45,822 bases of DNA. It comes from Folioceros fuciformis. Taxonomy: Eukaryota > Anthocerotophyta > Anthocerotopsida > Anthocerotales. A program made the translations under genes and the position numbers. This document shows positions 8,678 to 20,416 of the stretch, piece by piece. The notes under the pieces are model-generated. The model was not told the origin of the DNA. It saw only the letters and a list, made by a program, of their open reading frames with translations, and searched no databases. Within the stretch, counting starts at the first letter, position 1. Each line of letters opens with the position of its first letter. The stretch lies in contig JBNGIO010006142.1 in the NCBI GenBank assembly GCA_049999805.1, forward strand, positions 113,493 to 159,314. Reading direction: 5' to 3'.

Positions 8678-10906
8678 ATGGCTGTCACCCACCAGCTTCA
8701 GCTACAGTCGTGCTCTGGATGCCTTCTTGATGTCCGAGCTCAAAGGGTTTCCAGGATTTCCGTAGCTGAAAATGGACTGTCATGGGGCTTCAACTTGCGG
8801 ATCAGAAAGGAGTGGAACGGCCAGTGTTGGCCACTGTCAGCCGGGTTCAGAGGAGGAAGGAGATTATCAGAGTACCCCGATAGGATAGCGTTTGGTGCAG
8901 GATCGGATTCTGCATCTAGGTATGTTACCTTCTAGAGTTTTCCTCTCATTCCTCTTCTCTTTCCCTGACAGGAACAGGTGGACGAGCATTCTGTGCAACA
9001 AGTGTGATTCGGGTTGCAGTGGGGTGTGGATGTGAGGGCACGCTCCTTAGCAGGCTCTGGCCGGTTCAACTTTCAAGCTCTCAAATAATGCCCTTTGCGC
9101 TTCTCACATGCAGGTGTCAGATTAGCTCTGCAGCGACGAAGAAAGCAACAGGACGTGAGCTCTCCCGCGAAGAATCCACAGCGGTACCTCCCTTCTCCTT
9201 CGGAAGGACGAGACGAGGTGTGTTTCAGGTTTTTCTTTCCCGGGTTTTCTGTCAGTAGTATGCAGGATGGTGTCACCCATTGCTGACACTTCCAATCGTG
9301 ATCATAGCAGGAGGGGTAAAAGCTCTACAAGCGAATGACACACTGTCAGATACAGTCAGGGTGGATTCTCAGCAAGGCACTTCCACACCTACCAAGAAAA
9401 GGAAAGGTTAGATATTCAGGTTTGTGCGTTTTGGGCAGGACTTGTCTGCAATGACGTCCAGGATAGACTTCTTCAGCAGGTACCTCAGGTCGGAAGAAGA
9501 AGATCGATAAGGAACAAATATCAGATGCACCAGACCTGCCACAGGAGATCCGTACAGATGAGTCTGACGATGATGAACCTCAGATTTACGACGGGCCTCC
9601 TTTAGTGTGTTGTTTCGGAGAAGCGCTGAATGAGTTTCTGCCGTCAGTAAGGGTGAGCAAAAGGCAGATGGATCCGGACATCTACTCCACCTGGAAGATG
9701 TTACAGTGGAGTCCCCCGGAATTCGCAAGGGCACCAGGTGGCCCAGCGTCGAACACCGCGATTGCACTCTCTCGACTAGGCGGCAGGGTGGCATTTATGG
9801 GGAAACTAGGACGTGATGGAGCAGGAAAGGCTGTTTTGCTCACTCTGAACACAAACAGAGTACAAACTAGGGGAGTACGCTTTATCGACAGTGCTGCCTC
9901 TGGTGTCTCCCGCTTCTACTTGAAGCACGGTGGAAAAATTTGCATGGAGCTTGCTGTGCCACCTGCCGAAGCCATGTTCACGAAAGCTGATATCAACCTC
10001 GAAGTCTTGAGGGAGGTACGTGAAGGCTGGGGGGCTTCAGGTGTCTGCCCTCTCCAGGACTTGCGATCCAAAATCGGTCCTTTTTTCGGTGCTTGTTATG
10101 AAATGCTGTTTTTGTTTCTGTGCAGACAAAAATGTTCTATTTCACCTCCTTAAGTCTTACGACAGAGCCACTGGCTTCGACTCTTACCGAGACCATCGAT
10201 TTAGCTCAAAAGCAAGGGGCAGACGTGTTTTTTGACCTCAACCTGCCACTTCCTTTATGGCAATCTCAAGAGGCAACCTTGAAGAAGATTGAGGAGGTGT
10301 GGTTCAAGTCCAACTTCGTGGAGCTCACGAGACATGAGCTTGAGTTTCTTCTTGGCGAGGAGTATTATGCGAAGAGGAGAAAAAAGAAGCCAATGTATTA
10401 CGTTCAGTCAAGCAAGGATTCTATGAAGAAGCGGGTGGAGTACCATTATGAACCCAGGGAAATTGAACCCTTGTGGCATGAAGACATGAAGTGCATTTTT
10501 GTCACAGATGGGACATACCGAATCCACTACTATACCCGAACATTTCATGGGTCTGTGGCTGGCACTGAAGATGTGCTAGTCACTCCCTTCACCTGCGATA
10601 GGACTGGATCCGGTGACGCTCTAGTTGCAGGTATGCCGCTAACCTCCCGCTACCATCTCCGCTTCTGCTGCACGACAGAGGATGACCGTGACACTTGGAC
10701 CCATCGTTGTCACAGGCATCATCCGAAAAATTACCGCAAATCCAAGCATACTGAAGGATCAAACAAATCTGGACAAAGCTTTGCGCTTTGCAATTTGTGC
10801 AGGCATCATTGCTCAGTGGACAATTGGTGGTGTGAGGGGCTTGCCTACCGAGAGTGCTGCCCAAAATTTGACCGAGCAAGTGTACCCACCGGCCATGATT
10901 TCGTAG
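8678..10906 (+). CDS. FLN1: FLN1, fructokinase-like PfkB protein of plastid transcription
   Basis: Six exons: 8678-8919, 9114-9217, 9311-9406, 9480-10015, 10126-10630, 10716-10906; phases agree and give 557 aa. In angiosperms FLN1 is a subunit of the plastid-encoded RNA polymerase complex (PAP6), needed for chloroplast transcription. Residues from about 188 to the end form the PfkB fold: LVCCFGEA at the start, APGGPASN at about 232, and the signature DRTGSGDALVAG at 484-495 with the catalytic-position Asp490. The segments WKMLQW, FFDLNLPLPLW and QWTIGGVRGLPTES are typical of FLN1 rather than FLN2 or true fructokinases. The N-terminal ~80 residues are Ser/Arg-rich and suit a plastid transit peptide. 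Residues 81-187, from small exons 2-3 and the start of exon 4, are charged and poorly conserved. Exons 4-6 are certain; exons 1-3 are inferred from phase. Confidence 0.9.
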
Positions 10907-11401
10907 ACACCGACACCCACGTGCCTAAGTCGATCCTCGATAGCCTCAACAATTGGAGCTGGTGAAAAGAATTGTTTTCGCGCCCTGCTAAATCCCTCGT
11001 ACAAACATTTTGAGTGCCATCTCCCCACGTATTCGTGAGAAGATCCTGGTCCCGAGCTTTCGTAACATGGCGTTAATCTGAGACTCCAGGGCTGAAAATA
11101 TGACCTAATCTCCCCGTGTTGCAGGTGACGTCTCACCACAATCTTTGCTAAACCCTTAACCCCAGATGTTGATTGCTACCAACGCTGTCGCAACGCCAGG
11201 AACTTGCAACGACCGCTGTGGCTTGTGGCGGTACGAGTACGCCTCCAGCACGGCGCGGGGCAAATGGTGACAGAGAACCATCTGGAGAAGCGAGACAGGG
11301 CCGTGGGCAGCGGCTGAAGATGGGGGCAGACTGCCATTTTCTTCGTCCTTCAGTCTCTAGCGTACAGAGCTTGGCTATTGTTCATAGAGACGAATCCCAC
11401 T
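10907..11401. other. Convergent intergenic region between FLN1 and RFC4
   Basis: Holds the 3' flanks of the two genes. No coding sequence that I can support. Confidence 0.5.
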
Positions 11402-13573
11402 TTATTGCACCAGTGCCGCGTTGGTCACCTGGCTCAAGTTGCAAAAGACCCGCATGATGTTACTTGTGACGTCCAGTAACTGAAGGTATTCGTCAGCTCC
11501 ATCAATCAGACACTGGCAAGAAGTTTGTGATGAATCAGTGGAGAACAAAAGCTTAGGGGACTGAGAGACGAGAAAGACTTGCCGCCATACCTTATCAGCT
11601 ACAGCAAGCCTCTCGCAGATCCTAGCCTTTTGGAGGTCAGAAATCACGTCGGCGGGCACATTCACTATGGCATCGTACAGCTGCCCGTACAAGGATAACG
11701 TCATTTTGCAATGATGAGACCAGTTTCCAGACAGATGACAGAGAGAGGGCAGGAAGGAAGACCTGAGAAAATATTTTGGATGTCGCATGCCCTTCCGCTA
11801 TGGTGTCTGTTACCACTTTCTGTGCCGCGTCAAACTGGCCACTTCGACAAGCTTTCAGCAGATCTAAGATGACTTGGTTTGGGACGACCTGCACAGGGGA
11901 TCACTCAGGCAACAGTAGAGAGAGAGGATAGTGAAGAAAACAGAACGCACAGGAACGTACCGCAGACACGCTGATGATGTGTTCGCTGGAGATCAAGGAG
12001 CCGTACAAACGGGCCGCACTCTGCACAATATGGACAGGCCGTTTAGAATGGATTTAGTCCCTGTGGTAAGGTACAATTAATCCAAGACTATAATATCATG
12101 CAGACTCTATAGAGCTTACAGGTTTCAGGTCTCCCAAAAACATCTCCTGCAACATGGATGCGTACTGGGCAGCAAAAGGGGAAATGGTCTCCACTAAGCA
12201 AAGGTCCATAAGGCACCGAGTGAAAAAGAGTTTCGAACCTGTAGATAAGTGATAGCTCGTCTGAGGTCACCTTCTGACACACGTTTCAAAGTTTGTAATG
12301 CCTGCAACGAGAGGACAAAGTAACGGTCCTTAATCCATTGTTTCCCCCATACTCAGAAACTGAAGAAAACCAAAAGTAATCGCGGCAACCTCTGAATCCA
12401 GGGTGAGACCCTCTTCCTTGCAGATGTAAGAGAGTCGATTGTTCATGGTATCTTCCATTAGTGGTTTGAAACGAAACTTCGCACATCTTGATGCCAACGG
12501 ATCTATGATCCTGCAAAACAAAACATGATCTTTGATTTCATATAAATGATCGAAATGCTACCTGAATACAGTGAAATGGCTCACCTGCTGACATAGTTGC
12601 AGATGAAAATAAAGCGTGTGACCTTGTAATGCAGCTCCATTGTTCGTCTCAAGGCATTCTGTTACACTCAAGGATAGCCGACGTCACACACAGGCCTCGC
12701 ACCGAAATAACGTATGAATCAAGGTGAACACGGAGAAACATGCCACCTGAGCATCCTCTGTCATTGAATCTGCCTCATCCAGGATGATCACCTTAAAAGG
12801 TGGACAGGGGTAACCACTGCATAGGCACTTATGCACGTTAACCCCCAAGTACAAGGTAGACCAACACACCAAGTTCTGCATTGAATTGCAATACCCTATT
12901 ACAAACTTTAAACACAACTTAAAGCAGGGAGATGCCAGAGCCGAAGACAAAGAGCAGAGACAAACCTGACACTTTTCCCAACAGCAACACCTGCGAAATC
13001 CTTGATTTTCGTGCGTACTACATTGATCCCACGCTCATCACTTGCATTGAGTTCTAAAACTCGGCTCTTATAAAGCTCTGGACTGCGTTGAGGACACACA
13101 GTAATCCGAAATCAGGGCTAGTGAAGACCACGGAGCAGTCACCCCAACACACCGCTACTAACCCGAATAATTGATGGGCGATTGCCAGAGCCGTAGTAGT
13201 TTTTCCCGTGCCAGGAGGCCCATAGAAGAGCATATGCGGCAGCTGCAAACGTCCTTGATGAGAAACTCTAGCTACGGCAACCTCGTGACCTAGACACCAG
13301 CTACAAGTAAACACTCCACAGGCAACACAGTCAGGCTTACGTTGCCAGTCTCAAGAGTATTTTTGAGCACGCGAACAACTTCGTCCTGATGAGCTACGTC
13401 CTCGACTTTCCTTGGCCGGCTGATCCAAGATGCACCACAATCAGAACAATCCAGGAAATCCGCCGGAACAGGATACAACAATCACAAGAAGTATCAAGTC
13501 ATAAGACACTCGCAATTTGGCTAACTTACTACTTCTCCACCCAGTGCTGCGAGTTGCGCACCACGGGAGCCAT
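11402..13573 (-). CDS. RFC4: Replication factor C subunit RFC4 (clamp loader)
   Basis: Twelve exons, in coding order: 13573-13530, 13419-13341, 13242-13163, 13082-12966, 12816-12747, 12658-12585, 12510-12390, 12301-12239, 12020-11961, 11888-11763, 11680-11591, 11512-11402; product 344 aa. It is a small AAA+ subunit of the clamp loader that opens PCNA at primer ends in the nucleus. Walker A GPPGTGKT is at 49-56, Walker B ILDEAD at 118-123, and the arginine-finger SRC motif at 162-164. The segments [38 protein letters not shown] and [12 protein letters not shown] match plant RFC4 (Arabidopsis At1g21690, about 339 aa). All phases close and the length is normal. The start codon is 229 nt from that of the S12 gene on the other strand. 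Confidence 0.96.
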
Positions 13574-13802
13574 CTGCACCGAGAACAGGATTCAGGAATT
13601 CTGTAGACAACTCCTTCAAGCTCAACATTGATACATCGAAGTAAAGGAACCATCAAACCTTCCCGCCAACGAACGCCAACAGTTTCAGCCGTACACATGT
13701 ACTTATGTTCACAACCGAAAGTTGAGCTAGGGCACTAGCTTTCGTCTTCACAGCGGACCAGCGAACTTGCTGGTTTGCGAGATCCAGCATTGCAGAAGGA
13801 GC
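13574..13802. promoter_or_regulatory. Short divergent promoter region, RFC4 / mitochondrial S12
   Basis: Only 229 bp separate the two start codons, so both promoters and both 5' UTRs must lie here, or the transcripts overlap. I see no obvious TATA box. Confidence 0.5.
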
Positions 13803-14743
13803 ATGTCCTCCCGCAGAGTGCTGGCCGTGGCTCTCTGGAGGCTTTTGTGTAGGAGCGGCGCAGCTGAGCAGGCTGGATCCCTCACCACTTTGAACGCCAG
13901 CAGGACGTGCCCGCATCCTCTTCCAACCGGATCATTCCACTTCTTTGGCCAGGGATCTGCTACTAAGGAAATCAGAGCTGTATCTAGAGTGAGTCGGGTT
14001 GATTCCTTTGCCTGTGCGATTTGTTCCCTCAAGTCTATGATTGCCTTCGGAAGGAATCTGATGTGTTGGAAATGGCCTTTTATGTCAGGTTGGGCAGAAC
14101 GTAGAAGTCTCGGGGCAACTCACTCACCTCCTCAGCGGAGCCAGGTGCGTGATATGTGTGAAACGTATGCTCCCCTCTGCCATCCGGCCTGCAGAGCTAA
14201 TGATAGATTTGTTGCGTATGAAGATTCTTTGGCCCAGCACTTGAGCCGCTGGCCAGGGCAGCTGCAACCGCGTGGTCAGGATCGAGAGGGCTGAGTTACC
14301 AACACTCGGGCCTTATCCCTTTCCTGGGAGTGCAGCATGACGGCATTTCTTCTTTCCGGACCATGGTGACACTGAACCAGCTGGTTCGTCATGGTAGGCA
14401 GAAGAAGAAGCGGAGTCAGCGTACCCGAGCCCTGGGTCAATGTCCTCAGAAACGAGGGGTATGTCTGCGTGTGTCAACCAGGACACCGAAGAAACCCAAT
14501 TCCGCTTTGCGTAAGATAGCTAAAGTACGACTGACCAATCGGAGTGAAGTGATTGCCTACATACCTGGAGAAGGCCATAATCTGCAGGAGCATTCGGTGG
14601 TTCTAATCAGGGGAGGAAGGGTAAAGGATCTGCCGGGAGTGAAGTACCACTGCATTCGGGGAGTGAAAGACTTACAGGGAGTGCAGGCTAGACGCCAAGG
14701 TCGATCTAAGTATGGCACCAAGAAGCCCAAAGCAACAACATGA
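13803..14743 (+). CDS. RPS12: Mitochondrial ribosomal protein S12, nuclear copy with presequence
   Basis: Two exons, 13803-13988 and 14336-14743, joined in phase 0; product 197 aa. Exon 1 encodes only a targeting peptide: it begins [19 protein letters not shown], is Arg-rich, has no acidic residue in its first 20 positions and is predicted amphipathic. Exon 2 adds nine residues and then the complete S12 from Met72. The body is of mitochondrial and not plastid type: [31 protein letters not shown] and HCIRGVKDL. The S12 signature [17 protein letters not shown] and the loop [20 protein letters not shown], which line the decoding site, are intact. In most land plants rps12 is a mitochondrial gene, so this represents a transfer to the nucleus with a presequence acquired on its own exon. 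The open frame can be extended upstream of the exon-2 acceptor to 14330, but no ATG supports that. Confidence 0.93.
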
Positions 14744-15164
14744 TCCCCGTCATCCTAGCTCTCAGACGCATCTCCATGTCATTCCCTCTCCAGCGATAAG
14801 CAATTTGAGAATCCACTGCAGCGGTCCTGCTCTGCAGTCTTTAGCCGAAAGACATTAGAACTGCATCGCTGTGGAGTCTTCGTAATTCTCCGGCTTTCTG
14901 TGGCTTCGTGCCGACCCTGATGTAATTTTCTTCGCTCTACCGCCCCCCGATCTATTCCCTGCTTTCCGTTCATGGTTTCGAATATGTTTCCTGAGTCCTG
15001 ATTGGAGGGACTCGACGTCCTAAACACACACGAGGCAGAGCCACAAACTTCCACCTGGTTACAGAGCATGTTTCCAGTTTGAAGTATGTATCTACTTGGA
15101 ACACAGCGATATCGCTCCACGTAGATACGTAAGCGAGCGATATGTATGTTCATGATTTCACGAG
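14744..15164. other. Intergenic region, S12 to NAXD
   Basis: The 3' flank of S12 and the promoter of the next plus-strand gene. No coding sequence that I can support. Confidence 0.5.
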
Positions 15165-17437
15165 ATGCAGAGCTGCCAGTTCCTTGGCTCCCACAGGCCG
15201 GGAGTGGAGCGGTTGGCTCGCTGCACGCGATCGTATCATTTCCCTCCCAATTTGCACGAACAGGTTCGATCCAGGCAATTTTCTGGGAAGAACTGCGCTG
15301 TTCAGAACCGGGCCAATTCTACAGGCCAGGTGCAGCCGGGTAAGAAAGGTGGTTCAGAATCCATGGCCAGCGCCAGGCTTGATGTCCAGCTCGACAACTT
15401 TCTTGCCGCCCTTCAGCTGATTGTTCCCCCTCTGTCGAGTGACCGGCACAAGGGGCAGTCTGGTGAGATTGATTGTGAGTGGTGTCATTGGATTTGAGGG
15501 CGCTTGTTTGCGTGTGGAAGCCACTCGCTCACTTTGGAAATTGCAACAGGCAGAGTTGCGGTGTTCGGAGGGTGTAGGGAGTACACCGGAGCTCCGTATT
15601 TTGCAGCCATTTCAGCTTTGAAGATGGTAATTGAGGCTGATTACCTTTGTCGTGCTCTCCGTCCCGGGAGCGAGCTCAAGTGTTCGATGGGATGTGTATC
15701 AGGGGGCAGATTTGTCACACGTTTTCTGCGCTCAGGGTGCTGCTACAGTGATCAAAAGCTACAGTCCTGAGCTGATTGTGCATCCCGTTCTACCGGAGAG
15801 CTATGGGACTTTGGTGTACGAGACCCTCTGTCTTGCGTTTGGCTACAGCAGGTTGCAGAATTCCAAGGGGTCGTCTGACGGGCTTGACTTGCAGGGAAGA
15901 AGGAACCGCGCTGGGACAGGGCATTGAGGGCATTAAGAAATGGATGTCTAACTTCAATGGCATTGTCGTAGGTCCGGGACTGGGCAGAGAGCTGTCCCTA
16001 GTGAGCCCTATTTCTCTACTCCCCTCGTGCACTTTGCTTGGTTGCTGTTGATCGGCTTTCAAAGTTTGCGCTCTTGATTGACAGATTTCTTATTTTCATG
16101 CAGTCTGTCACGCCAGCAGTTATACAGCAGGCGAAGTCACAGGATATACCGATTGTGATTGATGGGGTTGGCATTTCTATGCTTCTGCTTCAGATTTGAG
16201 ATTCAGATGTGACCAGGCTAAGCTCCGAACAGCTAACAAACGTGCTTGACTTTGCTGCGAAGGATGGATTACATGCTGTTACAAAGGACTTAAGCCTCGT
16301 TCGAGGGTACTCGCAAGTGGTTTTGACTCCCAACTACAATGAGTACAAGCGGCTGGTTGCACAGGTTCTTGGGGGCAATGTGGATGAGGGAGTAGAGAAG
16401 GATCTTCCCGAACAAGTGCGGCTTGTAGCCGATCGGTCAGTACGCTGCAGCATGTGATCATATTGGAAACTACTCGTGTCACCATGTTCTGATGGTAGCA
16501 GGTTGGGTGTCTTCGGTCAGCTTGGGGGTGACGATTCTGAAGAAAGGTCCAACAGATATCATCAGCGATGGTAAAACAGGTTTGTCCTCCTGTGCCCNNN
16601 NNNNNNNNNNNNNNNNNNNNNNNNNNNNNNNNNNNNNNNNNNNNNNNNNNNNNNNNNNNNNNNNNNNNNNNNNNNNNNNNNNNNNNNNNNNNNNNNNAGA
16701 TGAGGTATCCTCTCCCCTCAGAACTTGATCAGGAACTGTCTGCCACTAATCAGCAACGAACGTCATGTCTTTCCTCTGCAGTTGTTGAGTCCAGCTTTTT
16801 TGGGTCACCTCGAAGATGTGGTGGGCAAGGGGATGTGCTGTCAGGCAGGTTTGTGTAGTCGAAACACAGCGACAGTTCAGGCAAAAGTTTCTTCTGGGTT
16901 TCGTCATGTCAGATTGTCTGCCCGTGAACTACTTTCTTACCAGTTCGACTTGACGGTTTAAAACCACTTGTCAGTGTCTGTGTTTTTACGAGCTGGGCGA
17001 AGCAGTACCTGCAGGCAGGAGCAGGTAGTCAGGATGCGAAGAAGTTGGAAGACAGGTACCCTGGACACATCACATGCTGATATCAGTGGTCGAATTACTT
17101 AGTCCCATGTGCACCTCATCTGGTCCACATGCTGGCATCGCATTTTCGTGCAGGGTTTCTGCGAACCCAGCCATAGTCGGTAGTCTCGCAGGCTCCATTT
17201 TAGTTCGGAAAGCAGCGCAAGAAGCATTTTCAAAGCACAGGCGAGGAATGGTAACCACCGATTTGATAGAGTTTCTCGCTCTCAGGTACGACTCGCTACC
17301 ATGGTGCCTTAGTCGTTGGGCATTAGATCAGTTTAAGGGGACTGAGGGGGGCGTTCGTTGTGTTTAAATGCAATCTGTTTACGATGTGGTTTCCTTATTG
17401 GTGTAGTATGGATGAACTGTTCCCTGCGACTTGCTGA
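15165..17437 (+). CDS. NAXD: ATP-dependent NAD(P)H-hydrate dehydratase
   Basis: Eleven exons: 15165-15462, 15550-15626, 15703-15815, 15895-16000, 16104-16166, 16263-16435, 16521-16579, 16782-16848, 16975-17055, 17154-17285, 17407-17437; 399 aa. The enzyme repairs NADH and NADPH that have become hydrated, using ATP or ADP, and has a ribokinase-like fold. Motifs match the plant family: [37 protein letters not shown] (189-194), [11 protein letters not shown], and [11 protein letters not shown] (304-314), with Asp314 at the catalytic position. The N-terminal ~66 residues before MASARLDVQ are Arg/Ser-rich, suiting organelle targeting; starting at 15363 would give a cytosolic form. An assembly gap (16598-16697) lies in the intron between exons 7 and 8, and the protein aligns across it without loss. 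The gene is convergent with the transporter gene, with 122 bp between stop codons. Confidence 0.94.
16598..16697. other. Assembly gap (100 N) in an intron of NAXD
   Basis: Exactly 100 Ns, inside the intron 16580-16781. Reading phase and protein similarity are continuous across it, so no coding sequence appears to be missing. Confidence 0.9.
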
Positions 17438-17559
17438 AGCTGCCGATCCCAGCAGGAGATGTTGTCGAGCACCTCGTTGTAGATCCGTGTTATAACGGCA
17501 TTGTCAAAAATCGTTTTTTTGCCAAAGACCTTTGAAAAGGCTGTCTGTAAGACAAACAT

Positions 17560-20055
17560 TCATGTTCTATCTCCAACAGGTACATACTCGAAACCTGTTC
17601 TCCAGAATCCGCCAAAACCACTTTGTCTAGCTGCTCTATGAAGCCACAGTTGCTCAACTTCTTGGAAAGACAGGCCCTTCGTTTCAGGAACAGCAACAAG
17701 AACAAAGCTAATTCCCAACACTGCCAACAATAGGAAAAAAACGAAAGTGGTGGATGTCCCCAGAAGTTCTACTAACGACAAGAATGTCTGTGCGACCAAA
17801 AGGTTGGCCAGCCAGTTGGCTGTAGCCGCAATACCGCTGCAGACGCCCCGCAGATGTGCGGGATAAATTTCTGAATTCACAGCCCACGGCACTGGCCCCA
17901 TGCCCGGAGAAAAAGCTGCTATGTAGAGAGCAAGCCCAGCCAAAGCCAACCACCCATAGCGGCTGGGGCAACCCTGAGTGAACCAAGACCCAGATGCCAC
18001 TGTCGCACAAACGTCACCAAGTGTGCTGTTCTGAACTACACAACTTCCAAGAGGCTCCTTTATCAAAACAACAGAGGACCAACTCAAATTCAAATTCATT
18101 GCATGGTGGCAGGTGATAGCACACAAAGATATCTCAAAGATGGGTACCTGGCTGGTTGAAGGCAAGCAGAATCCACACCCTGCTTGAAGACAGGTATAGC
18201 ACGTAGAAGCAACATCGTGTGACACTGGGCAGAAGTCGGAAAGTTTGAATACTGAAGTGTCCCAGCTGACTTGGGGTGAGTCCCTTGCTGTTAGGTGGAA
18301 AGACAGAGATAACACGGCTAGAGCTATTATCACCCCTGTCAAACTCATAATTGCAAGCGTCCTCCGTCCTGTCCTGTCTATCAAGATAATGCCTGCGATT
18401 GTCCCAACAGCATTCAAGCCAGCCACAGCTGAAGATAACAGCACAGCGGTTTGATGTGAGGCGATCCCAGCAAGTTCCACAATCGACGGGCTGTAGTACA
18501 TCACCGTATTTATCCCAACCAGCTGCTGAAAGATCTGAAGACACGAATCAAACCAGTGGTGGTTAACGGTGCAAACGTTGTAACTGCACATGACCAATGG
18601 ACCAAATGAATTAATGATGGATCTGTTTTCCCATTTGTCAAATGGTTTGTGAAAGTTTTCTGGAGTTAGATCGGTACCTGCATGCCAATACCAGCTATAA
18701 GCGCCAACCTTAGCTCCTTCTTTTGGAAGAAATCTGTTTTGTCAAAAGGCTTCTGATGAAGATCCTCCTCTGCTTCAGCAAGAATCACCTCAAGCTCATG
18801 TTTTAGCTTGTCTGAGGGGTGGAGCTTCTTGATAGTGATGATTGCCTCATCAAACCGTTTCTGCAAGCAAAGAAATGCGCTGCCAATCTTACTGATAACT
18901 CCAGACCGAAGTAGCATATGGCGGATTGCCAGTTGGACACACCTGAGTGAGTAACCAACGTGGAGATTCTGGAAGAAAAGCAAAAGTAATAGCTTGTACA
19001 ACCGCAGGTAATCCTGCTACTCCCAACATCCAACGCCAGGTGCCTGGAACCTTTACCAATGACATTGGACAAAATCGTTGGTGTGAGTCAAGCATAATGG
19101 CATAGCCATAGGCACAAGAAGCTTCCAAACCTGGGCAGCGGGTATGCATGACATGTAGAAAGAGGTGAGAGAAGCTCCATACATGGGTGAAGCCATAATT
19201 GCCAACGTAGGAAACAAACTGTCCAGTCGTGATCATCAGGACGTTAACAGTCACTAACGCGCCACGCTGATCCGTGGGTGATGCTTCCGCGATATACAGA
19301 GGAGCCGACATTGATGCTGCACCTATTCCTACTCCCACCGTGAACCTGCCTATAAGTAAAATGTAGGAGTTGGAAGAAGCAGCCATAATCAATGCACCGA
19401 GTGCGAAAAGCAAATCCGACATAAGAATGGTTGGCTTGCGCCCGAAATAATCGTTCATACGACCACCGACAAAAGCACCAACTACAGCTCCAGCTATAGC
19501 CATGCTCACAATGGTCTCCTGCATATCACAAACTTTCTTTCATCATGATGCAAACCTGGAGGCTCAAACAACTGGACCTCTCCAGACAACTGGATCACTG
19601 CTTGCCTGAAATCAATGCAGCGCACCTGTAGGAACGTACTCTGCCCGACGTCAGTGAATTCATCTTTGATATACAGAAGTGCACCGGAGATGACTCCTGC
19701 TTTCCCCAGGAACCAGAAAAGGACCCATCAAGGACTAATCTAGACATGACTGCTAACGAACTCCAATCCAACAGCCGGAGGGGGAAGGGGGGATGTGGTT
19801 CGAGCTGTGTGCGATCCCACCTGTGTCGTAGCCAAACAAGAATCCTCCAATTCCAGCTGCAAAAGTAAGCATCAGCACATAGGCCTTGGCACTAAAAGTA
19901 GTTCCGGTCGCATCTGGACTCAGAGCTTCAGCTGCTTCTCTCCATGCGCTCAGTTCCTCTCCCTCTGTGACTCCAGAATTCGAGTTGTCAGCAGCAGGCA
20001 CTGCCTCTTGGGCCCCCGGCAGAAAACTCCTCTCCCCTCTCGTCATCGCCAGCAT
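17560..20055 (-). CDS. Inositol transporter, INT2/INT4 type, with PSI-like loop
   Basis: Seven exons in coding order: 20055-19821, 19696-19626, 19518-19183, 19050-18943, 18860-18678, 18534-18148, 18057-17560; 605 aa. It is a major-facilitator sugar-porter protein of 12 membrane helices. Plant INT proteins are proton/myo-inositol symporters of plasma membrane or tonoplast. Signatures present: [10 protein letters not shown] at the end of exon 1, NDYFGRK (124-130), PESPRW (241-246), [10 protein letters not shown] and VPETKG. Between helices 9 and 10 is a long outward loop with eight cysteines (413, 423, 426, 431, 434, 446, 457, 470), the plexin-semaphorin-integrin-like loop that marks INT2, INT3 and INT4 and is absent from INT1. 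The N-terminus is hydrophilic and about 60 residues long, longer than usual. All phases close. Confidence 0.94.
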
Positions 20056-20416
20056 CCGTCCTCACGGTCGGGGTCACATTACCCGATCCTTCCTTATATT
20101 CGCAGAGCCAAACGCTGGCTGCCCACGGACAGAGGTGTATTCCAGAGGGAGCCGGGGATTGAGTGTCGGCACGTAAAATAGCTCCGACTGGCAAGCCGTA
20201 CAATTTGCTTGACTACTAGTGGTTTTCGCTGGACTCTTGCGACGCTGCTAGCATGACAGAGATATCAGAGCTGTGGAATAGAACCTGTGCCCGTTACGAT
20301 GGGTTTTTTTGAATCGTTCCGGACAGAAGGTGGAACAGCCGAGAAAGGAGCTCAATTGAGGCGACATCGGCAAGAAATGTAAGTATATTCGGTTGAAGTG
20401 GGGAGGTTAGACGACA
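20056..20416. other. Intergenic region between INT and L15
   Basis: Promoter side of the transporter gene and 3' flank of L15, both on the minus strand. Nothing else recognised. Confidence 0.5.
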
